Source: Rhodamnia argentea (Eukaryota > Streptophyta > Magnoliopsida > Myrtales > Myrtaceae). Taken from it: 64,000 nucleotides of DNA. Made by a program: the position numbers and the translations under genes. How positions within the stretch are numbered: position 1 is the first letter of the stretch; each line of letters starts with the position of its first letter. Below, in pieces: positions 36,180 through 48,796 of the stretch. Where the stretch lies: assembly GCF_020921035.1 (NCBI RefSeq), contig NC_063157.1:868001-932000 (forward strand), given 5' to 3'. The notes under the pieces are model-generated. The model was not told the DNA's origin and searched no databases. It worked only from the letters and a program-made list of their open reading frames with translations.

Positions 36180-37269
36180 GAATACATAGAAAATTGAATA
36201 CTTGTAAGTGGTCGATGCTTGTCTTTCATTGAAGAGCTGTATAGTTTATTTATTTGATCGATTGATACTGTGTACAGGGAACTTTGACGATAAGAACTAG
36301 TTACTGCATTACTCTCTGGTGATTGTGTCAATTAAAGAGTGTCAACACTGTATTTCATTTATAAACAGATTGCCTTTTAGTAAGCTTTTGGTAGTTCCCT
36401 CTGTTATAGGCCTATGTCTCGGGCGATTCCGACAATCTCTAAATCTCTCTTCTTAAGCATACGAGGTTGGTTTTCAATCCCACGATCCTTGATCGCATCA
36501 ATATTGAAACGTGGATACAATTTGAGGCAGAGTACAGGCAACTTGAGGTCACTTCTTGGAGTTTTTTGTTCCTATTTTCGTTCAGTGGACTAGCTACAAA
36601 CTCACCTAGGACCAGTTCGCAAGATTGCCCGTCAAGAAAGCAAAGATTTTGAGTTTGGATTTTAATCACGCACGTGCAGAGTTTTCATAGTATACTCGGT
36701 CTTCAGTAGAGTTGCCCAATATCTTGATTTCACTTAGTTCGTGTAAATGGCCGTCTTTATTACTAAATCATGGAATAGACAAGGCACAGTGATGAAAAGG
36801 GGGCGCTTTCTGTTACTTTTTAGGCATGATGCCCGGGTGAAATTTCTCATGATTAGCCTGGGGAACGCCTTACATGAAGAATTGTAATGGCCCAAGCACA
36901 AAAGGCGCAAGGCTAAGTAATCCTATCAGCACCACAAAAGCCAGGTATAACTGGCCATTTGATTCTGAATAAGCCCAATCCTGATCCATTGTTGATATAA
37001 AGGTTCGTGCATGTAACCTTCGCCTTTGAATTTTCTGCAGCAAGGTGTTATAACTGTCGAGACATCAGGCTACGTCCAACATTTCTGATCTACTTGTTTC
37101 ATTTGAAATAGACGAGGGGAAAAAATTATCTCGCTGTAGCTTTTGCGAACATTGTACCATACAAAAAGGATGAATTTGAGAGTTCAAACAGCTAAATAAG
37201 CCGGTATAAACACACTCTATCCAGGGCTGAAGCTACTGAAGATGCAACTCAAGGTGAAAAGAAAACCGT
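36180..37269. other. Spacer between convergent racemase and BADC genes
   Basis: This spacer of about 1.1 kb holds the 3' untranslated regions of two convergent genes. No repeat, RNA gene or further open frame of interest is visible. Confidence 0.45.
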
Positions 37270-40200
37270 CTACTGCAGCATCTTGATTCCAGGAAAAGAA
37301 GGAAGAATGGAGATGAGGGCATCACCATATCCAACCGGATCTGTCAATCAAACAGAGCAAGCAAATATGGGTAAATCAGGCATATAATAGCAACTTAAAC
37401 CGTCTACCACACTAGAGAAGGGTACATATGGTACGTACCACCATCCTCTCGCAGGATCTTGACAACCTCTCCCGATACATCAGACTGGAAAGGATCAATA
37501 CAAATAGATAGATCGGAAACCAGACTATGTTGATGCCAAGATGAGTCTTTTGGGTGACCAGAATTAGGGCAATAAAAGACCATTCAAACACTCAGAAAAC
37601 AAGACTGACCTCAAGTGGGAGTTCTCCACCAAGCTGTTCGATGTAGCAAACTACTTGACCCTCCTTCACTATTTGCTTCTGTCGACCATGAGAATTATCA
37701 GAAGCCATGAAAGATGTACACAGAAAAGGCATTGCAGTATTTTTGTAAGCATCTTATAAGTCCATAGCATCGTATTGACATAGTTTTGCCAATTATGCTA
37801 ATTCTGAGTGTGTCTAGTTTAATGAGAAACAGAAAAACCAGAGCATTCTAAATTGGACATCCTATGGGCTCACTCAATCCAAAGTTCAGACCAAAATTCA
37901 ATGCTTCAGGTCATCTATTATTTACAGAAGTTATATCTAATAGCAAATTATGTTAAAACGTTCTGGGAGCTATTGACTGAACTGCCAACCCAAAAGAAAA
38001 GTAGTATTCACCTAATATGATCTGTACAAGAAACTATCAAAATTTTCGTGTTAAAAACTCTCAATACCCTCTGCCTAATAGAGCTAGGCATATAAATTTC
38101 AATGACTTTGATAGCAGAGAAGTGAACAATTCATTCCATGAAATCATTTTCTTGTATGAGCACGCAAAAGCCTACCTCTTTGCATGCAGGTGGGGCACGC
38201 TTCCCCTTGATGGTTCGAGATCTCCGAAAAAATCCCACCTGTGTCATTTGAATTTTAGTGCAGAAAAACAGCACAAAACAGTTTTTTTTCTCTCTCTCTT
38301 TTTTTTTTTTTTGGAAGAGGAAAGGAGGGAGAGGGGGGGGGGGGAGCTTTAAGAGAGTGACAGAGGGAGATTTGATATTCTCACCCTTGGAGACTGGAGT
38401 ATCACGAGGCCTACATCAGCTGCTTTATCGAGCAAACTTGGCCCTCCATCTGAAGAAGTTAGTGCTTTGGAGATGGCTAAAGATGGTTTTGAAAGTGAAC
38501 CATTTTTATCAGTCGCCTCAAAATTTGTATAGACAGGTGCTGGGGCTGGGGAAAGTGGAGGAAGAGATTTATGTCCTCCAGTTACATCCCTTGCCACGTA
38601 TAGCCGAAATCCATTAAGCTGACAATTTTGAAGAAACTGAAAATCAAAAGAGAGAATTGCAAGGTATATGTACCATCCGGGGAAAATAAACAGGAAATGA
38701 ATTTATAAAATCCAATTTGTGGAGTTACTATGTGAAGCACAGAAAATTGCTGCTAATTGCTAACCTTCAATTCAAATTCTGTGATTGATGTCTCGCATAT
38801 ATCTGTGAGCAGGGATTCAACCTACAAGTGAAGAATGTGGAGACTATTGTAAACTCCAAAATGGAAAGGACACAGTAGTGAAAGCATCCCTATTCTAGGA
38901 AAGAGAAGTTCAGACGGACGAGTTGCAAAACTTTCACCCATACCCAGCTCATAAAACCATGTGATAACCTAATATTTACATTGCATTCGCAGGTAAAAGA
39001 GTAATTTGACAAACATTAATTTTGTTTTAATGGGAGTCAATTTATTTATTAATTAGGGTCAGCCTTTTTCGAAAATGTGATCCGATGGATGGGATTTGGA
39101 ATGTTGCCGACAATAGAAGAAGTTTGGTTTCATGAAGCTGCCCCTAGCATGAGGGGCAGTGTAGAAGTCAACAAGTAGTTGATCAGGCCCAATACTACGT
39201 GAGTCAAGCCTCCAAAAGAAGTAAAAGAGTGCAATTTGGCACACTCAACTGAGTGTCCCATTCCGAACAAAAAAAAAAAAAAAAAAATGAGTATCCCGTC
39301 TCAAGTTCCTTCCCCTTCTATATGGGACGTTATGAACCTACCACACCACTCATGTTCAGTGCCTAACAAGCGTGTCCCATACACAAGCAGGCAAAGTGGA
39401 ATATAAAAGGAGGGCACTTTGGTCAAGCTCTTTTCACTCCACGTGGAGAGTGCCACAGCCCAAAAATAAAACATTCAAGCTAGCTGTTGCAAACAGATTA
39501 ACATTGAATGAAGGGTACTCTTTCAGGAAAAATATTCGGTAAATACATTGACCGAGAAGCATAAGTGACCAAGATGAATGCTTTCACAGAATTTGGCATA
39601 ATGCTCAAACAACACCACATGTGTACGAATAAAGGCGTACAGAAATGGCATATTCACTTCCCACTTGATTCTAAATTGACTGTAGCACAATCTCATCATC
39701 ATAACACTGATTTCGATGCATAAACTAGAACACTGTATCTAAAAACAAAAAAGCTATGGTGATCAACTCTGCACTATGCAGTACATGATTTGTACATGTA
39801 TGACAAAAAGCAAATGACAGGAGAAAACAACACAAACCAATTGGCTAACTTAAACATTGGTAAATTTATACTATGTTGACAAACAATTGCACATGCTAAC
39901 CTCAGATGAATTTGGTGTGAGCTGGCTTGTTAAACTGGATGGTTTTGAATCTTCAGAAGCATCTGACAGACTCGTAGCAGCTGTTGCAGGGTTAAAGAGA
40001 ACCATTCAGAATAAGCAAAGGTGAAAAGTTCAAATGAAAAATGGAAGTCTCAATGCTTGCAGCAGAAGAGAAGTGTAAGAATCGACAATGCCACTTACAC
40101 GGACTTCCACAAGATGGATGACAGCAAACAGGGTATATTTTATCCAACCGCTGACGTACGGTCAAACCTGCATACTTCGGTGTTTTCAACGCTATCCAAG

Positions 40201-41305
40201 TTCTACCGTACGAGAGACGTGATTCACCAATTTTCAGTCTACCAGAGTTCAAGTGAGCTATTTTAACATTTAAAGCTCCTAAGCTACCTGAAATAGAAAA
40301 TAAGGGAATTAGCACAGATCCATAGCTAAACCAGAGATAAAATACACAGTAACAGGCCATCTCACAATTGTTTTGATGTGTTGACAGGGAAATAAAGCTA
40401 CAAACTGACAACTTTGATTTCATACATCTACATGTTCGAGAGAGAGAGAGAGAGAGACTCTAAAGCATTCCAACATGAGGTCCACTCACTTGCTTTGATA
40501 AACTACACTTCTACATGCCGGCTACATATCTCTTATGATATCTTAAGGCATAAGAACAGTAACCAAGTTGTGGTCTCTTAAATGTAACAAGAAGCAAAGA
40601 CATAGCCATATCCCATGAAAAATCCCAAGTTAAATCTAAAGCACGCCTTAAAAAGTAGCTTTCATAAGGGAAAAATTAAAAAGTTCATAGAACAATCCTC
40701 TTATGCAGCCCACAATATGTGTTTCATGACCTATCATCTCCCACTATGGAACCCTAAAACTAATTATCCCGTATGAAACATGAATAAATTGGAATGGCCG
40801 TACTGCATGGATTTGACATAGATTGGCTGGTGTCAATGCACAGATTCCACATGAAAAAGTGCAAGAAAATGCAGTGTTCTCATCTACCCAGTCTAGAACT
40901 AATAATAAAATAAGACAAATTGACTTTTTTCCCTTCAAAAATTAAGTAGCTGCCTTTCTTTCGAGCCATCTTTCATGCAAAAGCGGTGCGGTTGATGTGC
41001 ACTCAGAGAATGTGCGAAAGTAAACAAAGCCCAACATAGAGAAAATACAGCAGAATCTCATATCTTCGCCTTTTCGCTTTCTTGGTATCTTGTAAGATCA
41101 AATACTCCTAGAGAGCACAATGGAAACAAAGCAAACGAGTAGGAAACTAGGATTAGTTAATCAAAGATGCTTCATGATATTAAGACATAGAAGCCTTTAA
41201 TTACAGAGACCCTGATTCACTAGACACTGTAATTCCTACTTCGGAACGCGAAAGAACAGAACGCACGCAGAAAAAGTCGAGGAAAGTCATGGGCGAGAGC
41301 CCAAA

Positions 41306-41340
<35 letters not shown>

Positions 41341-41353
41341 CACAAGAAGCCAT
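37270..41353 (-). CDS. BADC2: Biotin attachment domain-containing protein (BADC), regulator of plastid ACCase
   Basis: Nine coding exons on the minus strand: 41353-41344, 40287-40099, 39980-39901, 38821-38765, 38618-38385, 38238-38176, 37678-37610, 37484-37439 and 37340-37270. They join in frame to 272 residues. BADC proteins resemble the biotin carboxyl carrier subunit (BCCP) of heteromeric acetyl-CoA carboxylase in plastids, take its place in the complex and slow fatty-acid synthesis. The N-terminus ('MASCSLGALNVKIAHLNSGR') is transit-peptide-like. Then come 'EFELKLNGFRLYVAR', 'VGFFRRSRTIKGKRAPP' and a biotinyl-type domain ending 'YGDALISILPSFPGIKML'. Where BCCP has its biotinylated AMK(M/L) lysine, this protein reads E225-Q-L-G228, so it cannot carry biotin. 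The first coding exon is only 10 nt. The symbol is by likeness to Arabidopsis At1g52670; BADC1 and BADC3 are close. Confidence 0.9.
40438..40457. repeat. (GA)n microsatellite in BADC intron 1
   Basis: A 20-bp GA run lies about 150 bp upstream (in gene orientation) of BADC exon 2, within intron 1. Confidence 0.9.
41309..41338. repeat. (GA)n tract directly after the 10-nt first exon of BADC
   Basis: A 30-bp GA run on the plus strand appears as (CT)n in the gene orientation and begins immediately behind the donor site 'gtgagt' of the first coding exon. A second run of 31 bp sits at 41595-41625, in the promoter or leader of the same gene. Confidence 0.85.
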
Positions 41354-41592
41354 TGACAGTAGCATTTGAACTTGAGGCGACTGAGAGCGGCGGTGGAGCT
41401 GAACGAGAGGAACGAATCACCAGCGACGGGCGTGCAAAGCATAAATCTGGAAAAAAAAGAAAAGAGCAAGAGGAGGAAGGCGCGGGTGAGTACGGACTGA
41501 GCAAAAGGTGGCGGAGAGCGCGAATCTGAAGCTTACGCAGTAGGAAGTTGCAACCTTTTTCCTATTTCCCCCTTTGCTATGGAGTTCGAGAC

Positions 41593-41594
<2 letters not shown>

Positions 41595-41625
<31 letters not shown>
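41595..41625. repeat. (GA)n tract upstream of BADC
   Basis: A 31-bp GA run lies about 240 bp upstream of the BADC start codon, a position consistent with promoter or 5'UTR. GA repeats are bound by plant BBR/BPC factors, but no function is shown here. Confidence 0.85.
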
Positions 41626-41628
<3 letters not shown>

Positions 41629-43450
41629 TCGTTGAGCGTTCTTGAGGACCGACCTTCCAGATTGCACAGAGAGAGTGGCACTAAAACATCACTTCCTTGC
41701 CAAGTGCGCCGCTCCAATTGGATTGGTCGGGCCCGGCATCTTCTCTTGTCTTGTATCGTACCTGTCTGATACATTTTCCCACATGAAAATAAAATTAAAA
41801 TCTATAAACATTACTTACTTGCCCTGAAGATTTTGTTTTGGATTAATAGCACGAAAGACATCCCTACATGACAAATTTACCCTTGATTATATTATGTTAA
41901 ATTAGATTAATATCATGAAAGTCTTCAAACCGATAAACATGCGACAAGATAAACATGCGACAAGGGATGGGTAAAAAATCCAAAATGTTATCCCGTCAAC
42001 TGTTACGTGTCATCCGACTCAATAATTTGACAGTAATATTTTTGGATAGAAACTAACGAATGACAAATTTATCACAAGTGTATCAATTTAGATTTTTAGG
42101 TGATTAAAAACTTAGTTCGGGATAAATTTATCGTGTGAGTATTAATTTAGAGTTTTTCATGATATTAACAAAATTATTTTTTCGCAGGTGGTATTATTAT
42201 TCTTTTTTTGGGGTCTTATTAGGAGTTATATACACGCGCATAAATGGAAACATAGGCATAGACTATGCTAACACCTACTCAATTAACAAGCATGCGTTTT
42301 TCATTCCACCAATTTCATATGATGCGAAGTCCTAAATCCTATTCGGGATAATAAATTCATTTTTTTTTCAAATAAGTGTGTTGAAAATCCTAAAATTTAT
42401 CACGAATGTGTAATTGAATTCTAAAACCTATTTAGGACAATCAATTCATTTTTTTCGGATAAATGTGTTGGAAATCCTAAACCTTCTAAAAAAACTTATC
42501 AAAAACCGCAATCAAATCCTAAAAGTTATCAAATTAATGAAATCAAAAAGTCCCATTGATTACACCTTTTAAAAAATTAAGACTCAATTACATTTTTATA
42601 ACAAGTTTTAGGATTTGATTTCATTTTTTGAAAGTTTGGATTTTCTAATAAAAAACAAAAGTATTAAGACTCGATTGTATTTTCGTGATAAATTTTAAAG
42701 CGTAAATACATATTTTGTAAATTTTAAACCTTCACTGCATTTTCATGATAAATTTTAGGACTTTCAGTATATTTGTCATTTTTTTCATGTCAACGTGGTT
42801 GGATCAAATCAGACCATCACTATGAAAAAGAAAAGCGGCCAAGTTACAACTACTTTAAACAAATGTCATTTATCACACATTTTTCCACTCCGAGCAATGG
42901 CTCAACAGTCTACACTCGACACTAAGGTACAAGCAGAAATGGATTAAAGAAGACTGAAATGATAGCTATTCAGATGCTTAAAAACGTTCCCGTCTCATAC
43001 GTTAACGCCCCATGTCAGATGCTTCTTGAGAAGTAACTACAACATAACAAATCAGCAAATCCAGAAACTTCAATCTTTTATCTTTCAGAAGCAAATGTCG
43101 GTCACTTCAAATTTGACCTGTAAAAATTTCGGTTTCGCGCTGTTTGTCGGTCCGGAGTCGGGAAAGTTCCTCCAATAAACGTCAACCACGAGATAGGACA
43201 CATGCAGAGGAGGGTTCATGTCCACAGGGACGTGTATCCGCTCATTAGGCACTGCAGATTCCCAGAGGGGCTGGAGCTGAAATGAATCCAACAAAAAACA
43301 AGGAGATGCCAGTGCAAGAAGCCGCAGCGCCATGCTTCAGTGCAGCAATAGACGCTATGGCCTTGTTAAATGCACGTGGTCACAATTGTCCGAAGTCGCT
43401 GAAGCCAATCAACACATTGCAAGATGCCCACTGTGATACATGTCCATAGA
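41626..43450. other. Spacer between BADC promoter and the pseudouridine synthase 3' end
   Basis: The first part is the BADC promoter. An AT-rich fold-back repeat occupies about 42340-42790. The last 400 bp are probably the 3'UTR of the pseudouridine synthase gene. They include an open frame of 82 codons (minus strand, 43085-43333, beginning 'MALRLLALASPCFLLDSF') that I do not recognise and regard as chance. Confidence 0.45.
42340..42790. repeat. Fold-back repeat with 'tcctaaaatttatca' arms
   Basis: The left arm contains 'aatcctaaaatttatcacga' and 'gtaattgaattctaaaacc'. The right arm contains 'gataaattttaggactttca' and 'taagactcgattgtatt', the same phrases inverted. Repeated 'tgttg(a/g)aaatcctaaa' phrases at about 42380 and 42468 show internal tandem repetition. 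The arms match those of the long-TIR element at 48797-52510, so both belong to one family. Confidence 0.65.
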
Positions 43451-46400
43451 TCATCGAGTAACAACAGACACAGCACCTTTTCGAAGCTCGGCAGTTTCCT
43501 TCCAGGATTCCCAAGCAGCCCTGAGTTTGTCCAACTGCGTGTCTGGAATTGGAGTGTGCTCATCCAATCTCTCAACCCATTCTTTCCAAGGGGGTCTTGA
43601 AGGGTCCAGAAATCTAGCAACTTGAGGCAACATTACTGATCTGTAAAAATCGTCAACGGTGCTCAACACAGCTTCTGACTCCACTAATGCCGTCATTTCT
43701 GGCCTAGCAAAATCAATAGGTCCCTTTCTCATGACATAATTGTTCCCTCTAAGTATCAATACCTCAGATGGAGCAAGTGGTAGCACAACACGGGAAAATT
43801 TGGCCAGTGACAATGTGAGAATATCTCTAGGAAGTAAGTCGCGCTTTACAGCTACAGCAGTCCCCACCATTTTGCGGATCTGTTGAACGCAAGACCTCCT
43901 TATAATAGGAATACAGAAGCACTATATATGAAAGTATTCTTCAAATGAAACCATGCAGTAAAGAAAACAAATTGTTTACCCGATGCTAGAACCAATAAAA
44001 TTTCCCCCACAATCAATTGTATGAACTAGATAGCTTATGGCGAAACCTCAGGAGTTAAATAAAATGAAAAGGCTTACCTGATGCAACATAAAAGACTCCC
44101 CCCAGATGGAGAGCTCAACATAACCTGACCCAAGCAGATGTTCCAATTTGCCACAAGAGCAACGAAGAATCTTTCTAAAATGGGAAGAACTAATTCGGTC
44201 ATTCTGATCAGGTTCATGTAACCATCTTGCCCTAACAACATTATCTGAACTTAGGCTCCTTAGATCATCCCTATGACTTTGGCAAAAGTCTATTAAATTT
44301 TCATCAAGGCCAGTTCCCTGTGGAGCATGTTCATCTGTTCCCGTACAATTAATTGCAAATTCATTCTCCCTAAGCTCTTCATCACTTTCTTCTGGTTCAG
44401 ATGCAGATCCTGCATCAACTGGCTTTTCTTCCATTGTTGAACGCTTGTCTCTCCGTGACTTCTTTAAGGGAAACTTTCTTCTGTACTTGGAACGTACAGT
44501 ATAGTTATGAAAAGGATGATCCCCCTGCAAAGAGGACACATACCACATAAAAGGGACTTTTGGATGTCTGTTAAAATTCCTCTTGTAAAACAGATGCAGC
44601 CACAAAATAAAGAACAAAGAAGATAGGATAAGGGGGCAAAAAGTGGGAAACAAGAACAGAACCTCAAAGGTCCTCAATATATCATTAAAATCTGATATGT
44701 GATGATCAACTTCACTGGAGGAACAATTACTTCTCATCCCAATAATTTCAGCAGGAAGAAGATACGAATACTTCCGGATATTGCACTCCCGTCTTGGATC
44801 AAAGCTCCTGATGAGATTTTCCGGAAACAAAATTAGGATAGATAGGGAGAGGAAAAAGAGACAACATCACAAAATGGCCATTGAAAATGCTTTGATAATG
44901 AGCAGCTCCACAAAACGCAAAATCTTTGGAACAGGTGATAATATGTGAATGCTTATCAAGGATACTGAAGAATAATCATCACTACCAAGTGCATAACACT
45001 ACAGAATTTTGAACAAACACCACTTCTTTCAATACCTTGAAATGTGGACATTTAGTGTTAATGAAAGGAGACATGAAGCTTCTGATGGAAACACATACTA
45101 AAAACATACCGAATATAGGTCCTGCAGGAAATAGTATTTAAAGTTTCATTTATTTATTAGAACTCTTTAACTCCCTTCCCCTATGTCCAAAGAGATTGTT
45201 CTCTATTATCCAATTCATTTTAGAGTCATCCAATTAACTTATTAACTTCACAAACAAGAAATAAGTATGATTACTATCGGCTCTAAAGGCTTTTCTCACT
45301 CAACAAACAAAAAGTAACAACACTGCATTATTTTACAACGCCCCACTCGGATTAACTTTAGTGCAGATATAAAGATGCTGCCCACCAAATGCTGTCTCAT
45401 GATTTTGATTTCAGACAGCAGAATGCCTCAAATGCTTCACATTCCTAGAATTAATTTGGCATCATTGTTTTTACATAGCATTCTAATCACATTCAATGAT
45501 ATATGATAAGATCAATTCCAGTGACAAAAATTTCAGCAAACAAGTTTGAGACCCTCAGCAGCTTTCTGCCAACTATAATCCTGAATATTATTACTGCTGG
45601 CTCCACTTCAGAAAGGAACAACTGACTAAACGACTTGGACAATAACAAGTCTTTGCTAGCTTACTGGCACCAATGAAATTCTCATGTGAAATAAATTAAA
45701 AAAAAAAAGAATAAAAGGCAAGCCAAAACTATGAGGACTGCAACATTCACGACGTACTGTTTTTAGTACTGTCACTGGGTGTAGAGCTGAGATTAGTATT
45801 ACACCTGACCATAGAAAAGTAATTCTTATACGAAAGTGATGAATAGATGATAAACTCCATTCTCCACCTTTTTGAAGGGAGAATGCTAAAAACTCTGATG
45901 TCTTCAGGAAGATATGCATTAATATGACTGGCGAGATGGATACCATAAGGGTCTCCCTTCCATGCATTCTCAGGAATTTCCATCTTGAGCGATATGGTAG
46001 TTGCCAGTGAATGAACCTAGAAAGTTTCCCACCACCATAAGGACAAAGACATTCAAATTCTTATCCTAAGTGATGACATGAAAAGACGCGAGATAGTTGT
46101 CAATGTCAAGAATTTCCTGAGAACGCACTCCTTTATCTGTCCGGCTACTTCTGGCCCAGGCAATTTTATGCAGATTCCCATAGTTACTCTCTAGAATTCC
46201 ACCAGCCTTGTAGAGAGCAGTTTCCAATTCTTCTTCTACAGCTGCATTTAGAGCTTACATGTTTAGCCAGATCTCATGTGGGGTACATAAAAATGACCTT
46301 TACAGCAAGGATGTTTTGACATATATCAAGAAACAAGCAAAAAAGTAACTACTCAATAAAAACACAAATCGCCACCCAACAGAAACATGAATATCTACAT

Positions 46401-47808
46401 TTATGAATTAAAGCAGCTATCTTCGAAGTAACATAGTCTATTTTGTGCACAACATGCTTTCATCATCAAAATCCCATTGAAATCAAACATATGGAAGTGT
46501 GACTGGAAAAATCCCCTTCCGCAGTGACCTCTGCTAGTAGAGTGCAACATCGGCCTGCATGTTCCATAAATCACAGACCTGCTAAAACCTTCGTCAACGT
46601 GAACTCTGAAGAAGCTAACTCCCAAGTACGGAAGCAACATGAGGGTGCAAAAAATCCAATAGAGGTCAAAAGGGTCTCCTCTCGAATGGACTAGTGGACA
46701 AAAAGTGTTTCCATTTTATTAGTAAAGGTGTAGGGGGCCAAAGTTCCACAATTGAGATCTGGCCACGAAGAATCTGTTCAACTGGTTGGGCCCTCTGGCA
46801 TCTTACACAAAAGCATGGGAAAGGGTCTCAATAGAGCAGAATTAAAGAAGTTGGCCAAGACAGTAAAGGAGAGATATTATGAAGATCAAATGACTAAAGG
46901 TCCTCATCAAAGGCAACCAACCATGACAGCTTTTCACATTTTGTTGTAGTTATTCTCAAATGGAAAAGTAAACCATTTTGGAGACTCGCTCCTTGATTTC
47001 GTGATCATAGATGACGGTACATTGTCAGGTGCAACCTGCATAAACTAAACTAGGTGCCTACCCATTGGACAAGCCGCTTACTCTTAGTACAATGTGTGAA
47101 AACATCCGGTCAAAACCGAGGGCTTAGAAAAAAATCAGCCGAGGACAAATCAAGACAGGGAATATAAACAGAGCAGTTAGTCACAAAGCAGGGGTTTTTC
47201 CATTGCTCCACATGGCCATAAAGACATCGCGCTATAACCATCTTCCTTTGTTATACTGTAACCACCTTTATCTAAAAGTAGTTCTCCTAATTTCATTGTG
47301 ACAAATGAATGAACCATACAACTGACATCAGTGCAAACATTCAGCTGCGAAACTAAACGAAGTAAAGAGAAAACAAAGAGACAGCAATACAAGCATGAAC
47401 TTACTGGACAATGAATGCTCATCTCGTTGCATCTGAAGACCTGAGGCAAAAATAAAAAATAAAAAACTAGTTCATCAAAAAATGGATCAAAAGGCCTATC
47501 AGCAAATAGCATTATTGGAATTGCTCGAGTAATTCGTGCTCACCTCTGTAATTGGTGCCCACATAACCGACCCGCATTACCACCTTCTTCTTCAGAGAGG
47601 CTTGCCATCTCAGTGGCTCTGATATTCCCGGCGCGCCGCAAGTTTCGAGAGAGGACGGCGAAGGAGACACGGTCTGAGTGGAGCAGCAGGAGAAGAGCCT
47701 TCCGATGCGTCCATTTCTATCTGGGGTTGCGAAAGCTGAGGTTGTCGGAGTCGAAGGCTTCAGCAATAGCCATGGGAAGTGCAGCAATCGACACGAACAC
47801 ACCGACAT
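43451..47808 (-). CDS. TruA/PUS1-family pseudouridine synthase
   Basis: Seven exons on the minus strand: 47808-47544, 47440-47405, 46241-46129, 46016-45868, 44807-44663, 44524-44078 and 43879-43451. They join in frame to 527 residues. The enzyme family converts uridine to pseudouridine in tRNA and other RNAs. Signatures seen: '[20 protein letters not shown]' at the start of the fold, the catalytic loop '[14 protein letters not shown]' with Asp136, and '[17 protein letters not shown]' near the C-terminal half, where TruA/PUS1 proteins carry their conserved Arg-Lys. An acidic, low-complexity insert ('[18 protein letters not shown]') sits between conserved blocks, as in eukaryotic members. The N-terminal 75 residues are Ser/Thr/Arg-rich and could target an organelle. 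The frame is open further upstream through a (CT)n leader, but the ATG at 47808 follows that tract and fits best. Confidence 0.9.
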
Positions 47809-47833
47809 GGGCGAAGATTGAAGAAAGGAATTC

Positions 47834-47855
47834 GAGAGAGAGAGAGAGAGAGAGA
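47834..47855. repeat. (GA)n/(CT)n tract in the pseudouridine synthase leader
   Basis: A 22-bp GA run on the plus strand ((CT)n in the transcript) lies 26 bp upstream of the start codon at 47808. Confidence 0.85.
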
Positions 47856-47994
47856 CGGGCTGCGGACGGTACTGAACTGAGCGTCCGAGCTTCGAGATAG
47901 GAAGAAGCTCGTTTTTTGGCAGGCGTGCGCTAAGTGGCACCGACGCGTGCAGGGGACAAGCGACACGACGCCACACGTGGTGCTGATATTTTAA

Positions 47995-48210
47995 ATTTTT
48001 AAAAAATAATTTTTTTATATATTAAGATACGTTAAATATATTTTTGTATATACATAATAATTTATTATGTATATATAAAAATATTAACGATAAATTTTTT
48101 TTATTAGGAATTCAAGATTAAAATTTTCTCAGACTACCTAAATATATTAAATTTGAAGTGACTGAATATATAATTTAAGTATATATTTTTATTTCAACAT
48201 GAATAAATAG
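47995..48210. repeat. Partial copy of the 24094-24512 element family
   Basis: This AT-rich stretch shares 'gtgactgaatatataattta' and 'taaaaatattaacgataaat' with the interior of the element at 24094-24512. The 'accgacac' ends seen there are not present, so it is incomplete or a relative. Confidence 0.5.
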
Positions 48211-48796
48211 GCGAGAGTTGTTCACAATGGTTAAGTTTTTCGATAACAGTGTCCACATAATCATCTGCTTTGGCTAATTCTATCCACACCATACTTTGAC
48301 GAAGTTTGACGGCCACGCCAATTGGATTTGGCCTAAGTTAGTATCGCCTGAACTTAATTAGAAAATTTATAAAAGTAAAAGTGATTTGATTACATAAATT
48401 ATTAGAAAAAATGGGGACTTGATTAAAAAAAGCATGAAAGTAAAGGGAAAAAAGTTGTCTTCTTCCTTTTTTCATTTATTTAACATCTCGTGCCTAATAT
48501 AGTCAATTCTACTTAAACTTATGAGCACAAGTATGTTCTCATTCTCATAAAGTTAACATATATATACATACATATATATACGGTATTTATGATTACGTCG
48601 ATTTTCTGATATATCCTTCTCTTGAATTTTTCTTGGTAAAAAATCTATAGACTAATGTCAATCAAACATTGGTTGTGCATAGTCTAGTTCACTACACCTG
48701 TAATTATGAACCGAATAATTATACATTTGCTAATAGAGTGAGATTTTAAGAGTTTTCCCTTTAGATTTTTGCTTTTCTACTTAAAAGGGATAGATG
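48211..48796. other. AT-rich spacer upstream of the pseudouridine synthase gene
   Basis: AT-rich sequence between repeat copies. I see no gene, RNA or structured repeat in it. Confidence 0.4.

Noticed and set aside
43085-43333. 82-codon frame behind the pseudouridine synthase stop codon.
   Set aside because: Not a known continuation of the enzyme; the enzyme ends naturally at 43451, and this is probably 3'UTR.
47613-47900. 95-codon plus-strand frame over the start of the pseudouridine synthase gene.
   Set aside because: It is the antisense shadow of the GC-rich first exon.
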